Shown one piece after another: positions 26,337 to 33,810 of a stretch of DNA of 42,093 nucleotides; within the stretch, counting starts at the first letter, position 1; each line of letters starts with the position of its first letter. The stretch spans positions 1 to 42,093 of the forward strand of contig NZ_MDHA01000056.1 of assembly GCF_001705665.1 (NCBI RefSeq), written 5' to 3'. The notes under the pieces are model-generated. The model had not been told where the DNA came from and ran no database searches. It worked only from the letters and a program-made list of their open reading frames with translations. The position numbers were made by a program, and so were the translations under genes. Source of the DNA: Thioclava sp. SK-1. GTDB lineage: Bacteria; Pseudomonadota; Alphaproteobacteria; Rhodobacterales; Rhodobacteraceae.

Positions 26337-28154
26337 TCAAACCTTGGGCAGGTCTGCCTTCTCATAGATGGCAGCACCGAACTCCCTTGGGTCCCAGATC
26401 GGCTTGACCCCGCGTTCACGAAGCAACTTCTCGATGGCGAGCGGTCTCGCCCCCATGACCAGAGGCAGCCTCTTCTTGGTCACGTATTTCTGCCGGAAGT
26501 TCTCAAGCGCCGCGGGCGAAACCCAGACGTCCTCGCCGTAAGGCTCGGATGCGATCAGCGGTGCCGCTTCGGGATGGCAGAACACGCGACGGCCTCGGGA
26601 GGGATCGAACCCGAGAATGATGAGCGCCAACTCCCCGCTCATCCCGGGACGGGGAAGCGCAAGCTTCGACTTGATCTCCTGAGGATCCACGAGAACGGCC
26701 GCCAGGCCAGCGGCACCGGCCAAACGGCATGCACGTAGCAAGCGCCCCTGCAGCAACATCGATAGAATGACGGACATCTTCACCCTCCCCTTCTCTGCAG
26801 CCTTGGCGAGCGTCACCATGGTCGTCGGCTTCTCCGCGACTTCGGGAAGGCGCACATGCATCTGCTCCAGGAAGGCCGCCATCTCCAGCCCATCGACTGC
26901 CTTGCTCACTTTACTGGAAGCCGCTTCAACCTCCGTCAGTCGCGTCAGCGCACCGATTTCAAGAAGGGCAGCGACCATGGGCCGGGACGCCCCCAGCAAC
27001 TCCGGCAGGCGACTGACTGGCACAGCATGCTTCATTATTCGAATGGACGCGCGCGCTTCGTCGTAGCGCAGAAAGATATGACCGCACGGGGCCTCTCGGT
27101 CAGAGGCGGAAATGATCCCCTGGTCGGCAAGGAGGTTCCGGAGCGTCATCGGATGTACGAGTTCTGCGGCCGCGATCTTCGCCACACTGCTGACACGGGG
27201 GGCCTCAACAGGGCTTCCCAAGAGGATCTGCCCTTTTGTCAGGGGCACCGTGTCGAGGATGTGCTGGCGCAGAAGGGGGCGGATGGGCCCGGGATCCTTG
27301 GTCAGCCGCGATGCGGACATCCAAGCGTAGAGCATGCCATAAGCTGTCTTGGGATGCATGGAACCGGGATTGGTCTGGGAACGCTTCAACAGATCCATAA
27401 AGGTGGTACGGATCGCCGCCTCCCCCTCGCTCATCACCGGCCACCCCGCGCGGCCGGCTTCATCCCACATGCTCTCGGTCATGTTGGAGGCCTTCTGCCC
27501 AGCTCCGAACGCGATGACCGCGCCCAGCATTTCGGTGGCACGGACGCCCTGCTCGATCCCCTGGCCATCAAGCCATGCGGGGCCGGAAGCGCCCGCCAGC
27601 CTCGCGACGACATAGTCCTGCAGCGGCGAAGGCTGCAGCGAGGCGTTAGGTCCGACCGCCAGCGCATCTTTCTCCCAAGGCAACGCCTGAAGTTCATGCG
27701 CACCGTCGTCCCATTTCCCGCCGCGGTGGCTGAGCAACGGGATCTGATGCACGGGACACACCCTGACCACGGACAGTGACCAGATCAAACGGTGCCGCCA
27801 CTTGGTGGCGGGACGCGCAGCATCCGCGGCATCCTCGGCCAGGCAGGAGGGGCAGAGGCGGGTGACGGGCCCAGTCAGGAACTCCGCAGCGAAGCACTCA
27901 CCGCGGAGGGCATATTGCCGATCACCGAGCGCTGTCACAGCGTTATGCGCGACTGGTGCGCGCTCCTGCCCGGAGATCGAACACAGCCGCGCAAGCGCAC
28001 ACTCTTCGCCACGCTTCAAGGACCAGAGGTCGATGCCAAGGTCGTTCAAAAACGGCACAAGGCGCCCACCCGAGTGAAAGGCCGCGCTACGCGCGGCCCA
28101 GGAGAGCGGAGTTTCATCCGGATGGAACGGCAAGCGGGGGAAAAGCATCGCCAT
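26337..28154 (-). CDS. tniQ: TniQ-family target-selection protein (module 2)
   Basis: 605 residues. TniQ N-terminal domain (FHPDETPLSWAARSAAFHSG) with zinc-finger pattern C101-x2-C104 and C133-x2-H136 (LCPSCLAED, RVCPVH). The long C-terminal part contains helix-turn-helix-like repeats, as in TnsD-like proteins. A GGAGGGG ribosome-binding site precedes the ATG, which lies 3 bases after the tniB2 stop. Little similarity to the module 1 TniQ outside the zinc-finger domain is visible, so the two probably recognise different attachment sites (inference). Followed by a strong terminator. Confidence 0.85.
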   Translation of the reverse strand: MAMLFPRLPFHPDETPLSWAARSAAFHSGGRLVPFLNDLGIDLWSLKRGEECALARLCSISGQERAPVAHNAVTALGDRQYALRGECFAAEFLTGPVTRLCPSCLAEDAADAARPATKWRHRLIWSLSVVRVCPVHQIPLLSHRGGKWDDGAHELQALPWEKDALAVGPNASLQPSPLQDYVVARLAGASGPAWLDGQGIEQGVRATEMLGAVIAFGAGQKASNMTESMWDEAGRAGWPVMSEGEAAIRTTFMDLLKRSQTNPGSMHPKTAYGMLYAWMSASRLTKDPGPIRPLLRQHILDTVPLTKGQILLGSPVEAPRVSSVAKIAAAELVHPMTLRNLLADQGIISASDREAPCGHIFLRYDEARASIRIMKHAVPVSRLPELLGASRPMVAALLEIGALTRLTEVEAASSKVSKAVDGLEMAAFLEQMHVRLPEVAEKPTTMVTLAKAAEKGRVKMSVILSMLLQGRLLRACRLAGAAGLAAVLVDPQEIKSKLALPRPGMSGELALIILGFDPSRGRRVFCHPEAAPLIASEPYGEDVWVSPAALENFRQKYVTKKRLPLVMGARPLAIEKLLRERGVKPIWDPREFGAAIYEKADLPKV

Positions 28155-28157
28155 GAG

Positions 28158-29117
28158 TCAGCCCCTCCGCCGCGTCGAGACACGCGGTGCCACCTCGAAG
28201 GCCTGATCGAGGCGCAGAAGCCGATACTGCTCGGCATAGAACACGTTCTGATCGGCAGGACACCCTTCATGCATGGCCCAGGCACGGGCGAAGTGATCGA
28301 TCGTCAGATCGCTGGCCTCCGCGTAGAGGGCCACCTCGATCGCGCGCACGATCAGTTCGATCGCCCTGCCGAACCGATAGCGCGCCCCATGGAAGACCCG
28401 CCCGACAAGGTCGGCCTCGACCGGCGCACCGAGGCCTGCTCGTTGGCAGTAGTCGCCCACGATCTGCTGGAACAGGTCACCGTGCAATTCGGGAACCAAC
28501 GCCGCAAAAGCGACCGTCGAGAAGCGCCGCTGAACCTGTGGGTCCGTCCGGATAACCTGCGCAAGCTCCTCGGTGCCGGAGAGGACAACGATCACGGCAT
28601 CATCCCCCTGCATCAGGGATTTCAACGCGCGCAGAATGAGGTTTCTGTCCGCGCAAAACAGGTCGTGGGCCTCGTCGATCCACAGGACAACAGTACCCGT
28701 CACGCGCATGCGCTCGCGAAGGATCTGGACAAGCGACCAGACCTGCCGGGTCGGCGACACAGTTCCGTAGCCACTCTTCTCGAGCATCTCCAGCACCATG
28801 CTCTTGAGGGTTGCCGGGCTCGGTACGGAGCATTCCAGGAACCTCGGGCGGCCGTACTCCCCCTCTGCCAGGACAGGAAACTTCATCAGGGCGCGATGAA
28901 CGAGGTGGGACTTGCCGCTGCCGGCGCCGCCCACGACCATGATACCGCGCGTTTCATTGGTCCGGGTGAAGCGGATCGGCTCGGGGGAGAGTTCCCCCTC
29001 GTCGTCCCGCTTCAGGAGGCGCGCGAGTTGGCCCGTCAGCTCGGTATCCATATCGGAGCCAACGTGGAGGCTCCGAAGATGTTCGAGCGCACGTGCGGTT
29101 TGAGCGTGATGCGACAT
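28158..29117 (-). CDS. tniB: TniB/TnsC-family AAA+ transposition regulator (module 2)
   Basis: 319 residues. Walker A GGAGSGKS (63-70), Walker B VVLWIDEAHDLF (D148, E149), sensor-like VVLSGTEELAQV, and a C-terminal helical lid. GAGGACTG lies upstream of the ATG, which starts two bases after the tniA2 stop. It would assemble on target DNA and connect TniQ2 with TniA2. All motifs are intact, so it is expected to be active. Confidence 0.9.
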   Translation of the reverse strand: MSHHAQTARALEHLRSLHVGSDMDTELTGQLARLLKRDDEGELSPEPIRFTRTNETRGIMVVGGAGSGKSHLVHRALMKFPVLAEGEYGRPRFLECSVPSPATLKSMVLEMLEKSGYGTVSPTRQVWSLVQILRERMRVTGTVVLWIDEAHDLFCADRNLILRALKSLMQGDDAVIVVLSGTEELAQVIRTDPQVQRRFSTVAFAALVPELHGDLFQQIVGDYCQRAGLGAPVEADLVGRVFHGARYRFGRAIELIVRAIEVALYAEASDLTIDHFARAWAMHEGCPADQNVFYAEQYRLLRLDQAFEVAPRVSTRRRG

Positions 29118-29119
29118 GA

Positions 29120-31273
29120 TCAGTCCTCTTCGATGTTCAGGGTCGTCTGGGTCTTGGGCGCGCTGCCGGCACCTTTCGCCGCGTTGCGCTGCGCCGGAGG
29201 CGCGGCATCGGCGGGTTCGACGTGATCGCGAATGGCACGGCCCAGCTCGTTGTCGTTCTGCGGGCTGGAGGCGCGCTCGTGGAATTCCACACCCGCGAGC
29301 ACTTTCCTTTCCGCACGTTCGATGGCGTCGCCAGACCAGTCCTCCAGGTTCAGGCTCGCCGCAGCCATGGCTGCCTCGTTGCGCTCTTCGATCGCCTTGA
29401 TGGCCTGACGGACCGCCGGCAGATCCAGCCGGTTCGACTTCGGGTTGCCGGCACGAACCGTGCGGGTTGCCGTCAGCCAGGTTTGTGCGGAGACCCCTTC
29501 GAGGCTGGCGTCAACAGACGGCACCTCATGCCACCGATCTCCCAGCTGAACCGAAACGGCTCCGATATCCTTGGGATGCCAGCGGACATTGACGGTGCAG
29601 CTGTCCTCACGACGGAGCCACGTCGCCAGTTTCTCGGAGTGATAGCGGACCTTGAGGATGGTGATCCCGGTCTTGTCCAGCGTAGCAGTCTTGTGCTGAC
29701 CGAAGACGGTGCGCGCAGTGTGCATGTCCGGCGGCGGCATCACACCCCATTGCGTGCTCAGACGACGCCAGCAGACGATGGGCGTCTCTCCGTCCAGCCC
29801 ACGGTGAGGCGTGTTGTGGTAGATGTCGACGACCCAGCGAACCAGCGCAAAGGTCAGATCATCTACGGTCAGCGCCGCGCGTTTGGTGGGGTCAGAGTCG
29901 CCTTTTTCCAGAATGTTGGAGAAGGTACGGCCAGACAGGCGCGGCATCAGGTCCAGGACGAAGGTCTTGAACACACGTTCGATGGTCCCGCGCACTTCCG
30001 GAACGCCGTTGATGGCGATTTCCGTAGCGATCGCCAGATCAGCACATGCGAACCGAAAGCGTTCGGACTTGAACGCGAGACCACCGTCGGTGACGATCAA
30101 TTCGGGCCGACCATGCATGTCCCAGGCGGTGAGCGCGCCGACGGCGTCCGCCCACTTGCCCTTGTTCGTCATGATCATCTGCACCGCCTGGTTCGCGGCC
30201 TCACCCCCGGGTTGCCGGCTCAGCACCATCGAGAGAATGCAGCGCGTGGTGCAGCAGATCGCTGCGGTGATCCACCAGCGCGCCTTATCCTTGTTGAGGC
30301 CCATGGCGGCCCTCTCAGCGTCGGTCAGGAGACCGAACATGCCGGAGTCATTCATGAGTGCGATCAGGTCGACTTGCCATTCGTCGATTTCCACCCGCTG
30401 AAGCGGGCGCGTAAGATCCAGGCCGCTGAGCACCGGGCGGTACTTCTTCCGCGCTGCGGCCTCGCCTTCCCGGGCCAAGGTCACTTGGAAGGGATCGAGT
30501 TCGCGCACGGCGCGGCGGACCGTCTCACGGCTAGGTGTCGTCAGAATGCCCTGACAGTTGTTCGTGCGTTCGGCATTCCGCTTGGCAAAGGCCAGCTGAA
30601 CACCCTCATGGATCATCTTGATCGTCGGCTTCTCGGGCGACAGATACTTGCGCACCTCGGTCATGAGCAGGCGGATTTCTTCAGGGCCCATCACCCGGGT
30701 ACGATTGCCGCGACGATGCATGGCATCGGCCAACCCGACCAGCCCCAGCTCTTCTTTTGCCTCCAGCCAACGGCGCAAGGTACGAGGCGAGGGCGCTTCG
30801 TCGAAATTGCCCGAAATATCGAGCTTTCTATCGCCAACACGGGTATGCTTTCCCGCGTATGCCAATGCCTTACCCTTGATCAGCGCCATGTTGGCGTCGA
30901 GGCTCTCATCCGTCATCTTGATAAGGCCATCGCGGCGCAGCTCGAGGATCGCCTCGCAGTAAGCGTCCTTCTTGGAAAGGCGCACCCGGGTCTTGAACGG
31001 CAGGTCGTCGATGAAGCTAGCGGATTGGACCAGGCGCTTACGGGCCGAAGCGGGATCGTAGTAGCCCAGCTCGACCCGGATGCGGCCTTGCGCACCCAAA
31101 CGGCTCAGCTGCTCGTGCGAATAGCTATGCGCGAGCGCCTCACTGTCATCGGCACCGAAGACGTACCCCTCCTCGGAGTGGTAAATGACCCTGCAGGCCA
31201 TCCCGCTGATATGCACCCGGTCGAGCTTCCCGAAGGCGTAGCGTACGTTGTCGATATTGAAGTTGAGTTCCAT
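29120..31273 (-). CDS. tniA: TniA/TnsB-family DDE transposase (module 2)
   Basis: 717 residues with an AAGGAAAG ribosome-binding site. Catalytic triad D297 (RVEIDEWQVDL), D396 (LIVTDGGLAF), E432 (RGTIERVFKTF), again with 35 residues between the second Asp and the Glu. The N-terminal region contains DNA-binding helices (SPRTLRRWLEAKEELG). Same length as the module 1 transposase but sharing mainly motif regions. Expected to bind the element's own end repeats, which I could not define. Confidence 0.93.
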   Translation of the reverse strand: MELNFNIDNVRYAFGKLDRVHISGMACRVIYHSEEGYVFGADDSEALAHSYSHEQLSRLGAQGRIRVELGYYDPASARKRLVQSASFIDDLPFKTRVRLSKKDAYCEAILELRRDGLIKMTDESLDANMALIKGKALAYAGKHTRVGDRKLDISGNFDEAPSPRTLRRWLEAKEELGLVGLADAMHRRGNRTRVMGPEEIRLLMTEVRKYLSPEKPTIKMIHEGVQLAFAKRNAERTNNCQGILTTPSRETVRRAVRELDPFQVTLAREGEAAARKKYRPVLSGLDLTRPLQRVEIDEWQVDLIALMNDSGMFGLLTDAERAAMGLNKDKARWWITAAICCTTRCILSMVLSRQPGGEAANQAVQMIMTNKGKWADAVGALTAWDMHGRPELIVTDGGLAFKSERFRFACADLAIATEIAINGVPEVRGTIERVFKTFVLDLMPRLSGRTFSNILEKGDSDPTKRAALTVDDLTFALVRWVVDIYHNTPHRGLDGETPIVCWRRLSTQWGVMPPPDMHTARTVFGQHKTATLDKTGITILKVRYHSEKLATWLRREDSCTVNVRWHPKDIGAVSVQLGDRWHEVPSVDASLEGVSAQTWLTATRTVRAGNPKSNRLDLPAVRQAIKAIEERNEAAMAAASLNLEDWSGDAIERAERKVLAGVEFHERASSPQNDNELGRAIRDHVEPADAAPPAQRNAAKGAGSAPKTQTTLNIEED

Positions 31274-31405
31274 TTTCTTTCCTTTGATGTCGTCCGGTCG
31301 TTCTGGAATTTGAGCGCGCGGAGAGAACCCACTGCCGATGTGCAGTCGGGCCGCCGCAGCGGTTGAAGGGGGATGATTGGTAGAGGGACTGAGACAGAGC
31401 TGCGG

Positions 31406-32086
31406 TTAGTGCAGCGCCATCACCCTGATGACCTGGGAGGTTTCGCTGATCTTCTCCTGGCGCAGGAGTTGGAGGTGCCCCGATCCGATGTGGCGAACCA
31501 CGGCCCGCAAGCCGGTTCCCTCCATCCCGATCCTGTCGCGCAGGGCCCCGATCGTCTCGACGCCGCGCATCATATCGATCACCTCGGCAGCTGCCTGATC
31601 TGCGTCAGGCTCCGCGATGCGTACCGAGTGAAGATGCGTGGCGTTGTGAAGGGCGACGGGGCACACATCACGCTCGGTGAAGAGGCGAAAGTCATCGAAC
31701 ACACCCTGAGAGAGCGACTGGTGCTTGATCCTGGCCAGCTCGTCCTCATATACGGCGCTGACACGATGGATCGGACGCACCGCGTAGCCGATACGACGGC
31801 CGTCCCGCAGCCGGCAGACCAGGTCGACATAGTGGGTGTAGTACTCGCCATCGGCGTCATACCAGTCAAAGGCCTGCTGCTCGACGAGATCGACCGTGGT
31901 CGGCGCATAGCGGAGGATGAGCGCGACCTTCTTCTCAAGGTTGCTTTCCAGACCGACGCCGCGCCCGTGGCCTTCGCCAAAAGTGATATGTCCCGTGAAA
32001 TGGGACTTCGATGCGACTTGAGTGCTGCGGTTACCAGCGCTCACCACGGGCAAGCGAATGCCGCCCGGCAGAAAGGGATAAGACAT
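31406..32086 (-). CDS. tnsA: TnsA-like protein (module 2) with degenerate nuclease motif
   Basis: 226 residues with GGGAG upstream of the ATG. Layout parallels TnsA1: acidic residues in GLESNLEKK (E47 or E51), VEQQAFDWYDADGEYYTHYVD (D88), then GYAVRP where TnsA normally has E/Q-V-K. Here A102-V103-R104 replace the metal-coordinating Glu/Gln and the catalytic Lys. D88 is kept. Nuclease activity is therefore doubtful. The protein may act only structurally, in which case the element may transpose by a replicative, cointegrate-forming route (inference). A CCCGAGA/TCTCGGG inverted repeat (32099-32121) sits just upstream of the ribosome-binding site. Confidence 0.65.
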   Translation of the reverse strand: MSYPFLPGGIRLPVVSAGNRSTQVASKSHFTGHITFGEGHGRGVGLESNLEKKVALILRYAPTTVDLVEQQAFDWYDADGEYYTHYVDLVCRLRDGRRIGYAVRPIHRVSAVYEDELARIKHQSLSQGVFDDFRLFTERDVCPVALHNATHLHSVRIAEPDADQAAAEVIDMMRGVETIGALRDRIGMEGTGLRAVVRHIGSGHLQLLRQEKISETSQVIRVMALH

Positions 32087-32708
32087 GATTTCTCCCGCCC
32101 CGAGAAATTGACAGTCTCGGGCTATGACGATCTTGGAAATGCGCGGAGAGCCGTCCTTGTCCTGGCGACAGCATCATGCTAATCGGCAGGTGCAACACAG
32201 GGATCGGGCTTTCGCACGGTTCATTCGGGCGCCAAGCGCCTATATCTGGTTTTGGGTGTTTGAGCCTCTTTGGACAGTTTCTTCCGATGAGCGCCTGTAA
32301 CCTGAGTGGAACTGAAAGATCAGAACCGGGTCAGGAGATCAGCCGCATATTCGGGAATTGCCCATAAGAGACACAGGACCCACCTGTCCAGCCCGTCGGG
32401 AGAGCGGGGTTTCGGCGGCCGAATTTTCGCAAATTCCGGCCTCAAGATCGGAAAGGCGCTCGCCTCCGATTTTCAGGTCATCCAGCAGATTTTGCGAAAA
32501 GATGACCGGAAGTTCTTCAGCACTGCCCGAAACGCGGGCGCTGTGAGCTTCAGAAAATTTTTGAATGGCCATTTTCATCGGGATAACTCTGTGGATAGTT
32601 GAGAACGCACGCCAATTCGGCGGCGCACATCATGAAATCACTCCGATTTCGCGAATCGAATTCGGCAAATCATTCGGCTTTCCGGGCCAGGAAGGCGCCG
32701 GGATTCGG
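32087..32708. other. 622-base region upstream of module 2; candidate element end
   Basis: No confident gene. A 79-codon minus-strand frame (32339-32578) is possible but unsupported. Sequence features: a 7-base inverted repeat (32099-32105 with 32115-32121), a GGCCG-AATTT/AAATT-CCGGCC hairpin (32417-32441), repeated ATTTTCGCAA/TTTTGCGAAAA words (about 32423-32434 and 32489-32500), and a DnaA-box-like TGTGGATAG (32591-32599). One end of transposon 2 would be expected in or near this stretch. Confidence 0.45.
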
Positions 32709-33335
32709 TCAGGACGCACCGCTTCGGGCGAGCTGCGACAGCCGCCGGAAGAGCTTGTCAGACAGGATCGTCCGCCGCTCCCACTCCGGTGTTCTCAGCT
32801 CCCTGGCAGCATCCCCAAACCAGAGCTTCAGACTGCCCTTGTCGGACCGGTGCGAGAACACGGCATGCGGCCCGTTTGAACTGACCTCAACAGAGACCGG
32901 GGTAGAGTTGAACCCTTCGTCGGCATCCTCGAACCCCTCCTCGAGCCAGTGGCCGCAGAATGCGCCAAAGGTGCGATGCAGCTGCAGGCCAGCGACAGGC
33001 AACCGGTTCAGGGCATCAAGCAACTTGCTCTCCCCTCCCGCATCGCAGTTGGCTTCCCATTGGATATGGCCGTCAAGAAACAGGTTCCCGCGCACAAGCC
33101 GAAGCTGCGAGAGTTCCCGCACGGCCTCAGGCGCATCCTTGGTCTCCAGCCCCATGACAAGGGCCAGGGTGAGATGAAAGATATCCTCCCCCGTCATGTC
33201 CGCCGCCGCCCGGCCACGGCCGCCAGGCGTTCGCAGTCCGGCCCGCGCCATGGCACGCGTCATCGCGTCGACCTTGTTGGGGTTCAGGTCGAACCGCTGG
33301 GCAAGCGCCCGCACCATTTCCCCTTTCGTCGCCAT
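32709..33335 (-). CDS. Hypothetical protein, 208 residues
   Basis: The ATG at 33335 has GAGGACAG upstream and a good promoter 26-60 bases further up. The N-terminal 60 residues (KGEMVRALAQRFDLNPNKVDAMTRAMARAGL) look like a small helical, possibly DNA-binding domain of the helix-turn-helix type. Next comes a TGEDIFHLTLALVMGLE segment, then a beta-rich C-terminal half. I do not recognise the family. It is monocistronic on the minus strand, and no clear terminator is visible downstream. The paired palindromes in its promoter suggest tight or self-regulated expression. Confidence 0.6.
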   Translation of the reverse strand: MATKGEMVRALAQRFDLNPNKVDAMTRAMARAGLRTPGGRGRAAADMTGEDIFHLTLALVMGLETKDAPEAVRELSQLRLVRGNLFLDGHIQWEANCDAGGESKLLDALNRLPVAGLQLHRTFGAFCGHWLEEGFEDADEGFNSTPVSVEVSSNGPHAVFSHRSDKGSLKLWFGDAARELRTPEWERRTILSDKLFRRLSQLARSGAS

Positions 33336-33367
33336 AAAAGCTGTCCTCGTGAAGTGTCGTTGGGAGC

Positions 33368-33396
33368 GTTATGCCAGTCAACGCATTATGCGTCAA
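33368..33396 (-). promoter_or_regulatory. Promoter of the 208-residue gene with overlapping palindromes
   Basis: On the minus strand, TTGACG (33396-33391) and CATAAC (33373-33368) are separated by 17 bases, a sigma-70-like arrangement about 30 bases from the start codon. The palindrome ACGCAT-T-ATGCGT (33381-33393) overlaps the -35 and spacer. A second, AT-rich palindrome (33398-33423, core GGAAAAA-G-TTTTTCC) lies immediately upstream. Both are natural operator candidates. Confidence 0.6.
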
Positions 33397-33516
33397 GTTA
33401 TTGGAAAAAGTTTTTCCGAATAATTTGCCTATGAACTATTCCGCCAAGAATTTTACGCCTTACAGCCGGAGCGGCGCACCACAGCACTCACACACCGGTC
33501 GCTTCGCCTTCAGCTC

Positions 33517-33672
33517 CTACAGCCGGTGCAGCGGCGCGCTCTCTACAAAGCGCTTGAACCTTTCAGGATCGACATGGGCTCGCTGCACAGATTCTTGGTA
33601 AATCAGCCTGAAATGGACGGACCCTGCGATGCTGATAACTATACCAGCTATGCAGATCAACGGACCGATCAT
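33517..33672 (-). CDS. 51-residue single-span membrane protein, paralogue of the 4604 gene
   Basis: ATG at 33672 with AAGGGAAG about 8 bases upstream; TAG stop at 33517-33519. The first roughly 20 residues are hydrophobic (MIGPLICIAGIVISIAGSV), a single membrane helix. A short polar tail follows, ending HVDPERFKRFVESAPLHRL. The protein from 4604 has EPDPERLRQFIESAPMDRL at the same place after its membrane helix; 12 of the 22 residues in this tail segment are identical, and the hydrophobic segments line up. A shared sequence with conserved spacing and an independent ribosome-binding site argues for a real gene. Function unknown. It sits between hsdR and the 208-residue gene. Confidence 0.65.
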   Translation of the reverse strand: MIGPLICIAGIVISIAGSVHFRLIYQESVQRAHVDPERFKRFVESAPLHRL

Positions 33673-33810
33673 ACGCTTCCCTTTCTTGCAGGTGCCCTTG
33701 CCATTCGATGGCAGTCGAACGCTCTCACAGGCTTCATCCAGATCAATGGCCGGTCAAGCCCATCGACACTCGTGCTGAACAAGTGCCCCGAGCGCACAAG
33801 TTACCGCCAG

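Larger units (their letters stand above)
26337..32086 (-). mobile_element. Tn7-like transposition module 2 (tnsA-tniA-tniB-tniQ)
   Basis: A second complete set of four Tn7-like transposition genes in the same order and orientation as module 1. Spacing is looser: 132 bases between tnsA2 and tniA2, 2 bases to tniB2, 3 bases to tniQ2. Each gene has its own ribosome-binding site, and the operon ends in an intrinsic terminator. Sequence divergence from module 1 shows separate origins rather than a recent duplication. Confidence 0.8.

Noticed and set aside
29222-31366. 714-codon plus-strand frame opposite tniA2
   Set aside because: Shadow of the transposase gene; no motifs of its own. The same holds for the frame at 17734-19005 opposite tniA1.
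14727-32086. CRISPR-associated transposon (CAST)
   Set aside because: Tn7-like modules prompted a search for CRISPR repeats and cas genes, but no direct-repeat array or Cas protein is visible anywhere in the window.
32339-32578. 79-codon minus-strand frame upstream of module 2
   Set aside because: It overlaps a hairpin and lacks a good ribosome-binding site, and the protein resembles nothing known. Kept only as a remote possibility.
32591-32599. DnaA box suggesting a replication origin
   Set aside because: A single imperfect TGTGGATAG, with no repA/repC-like gene or iteron array nearby, is not enough to claim an origin.
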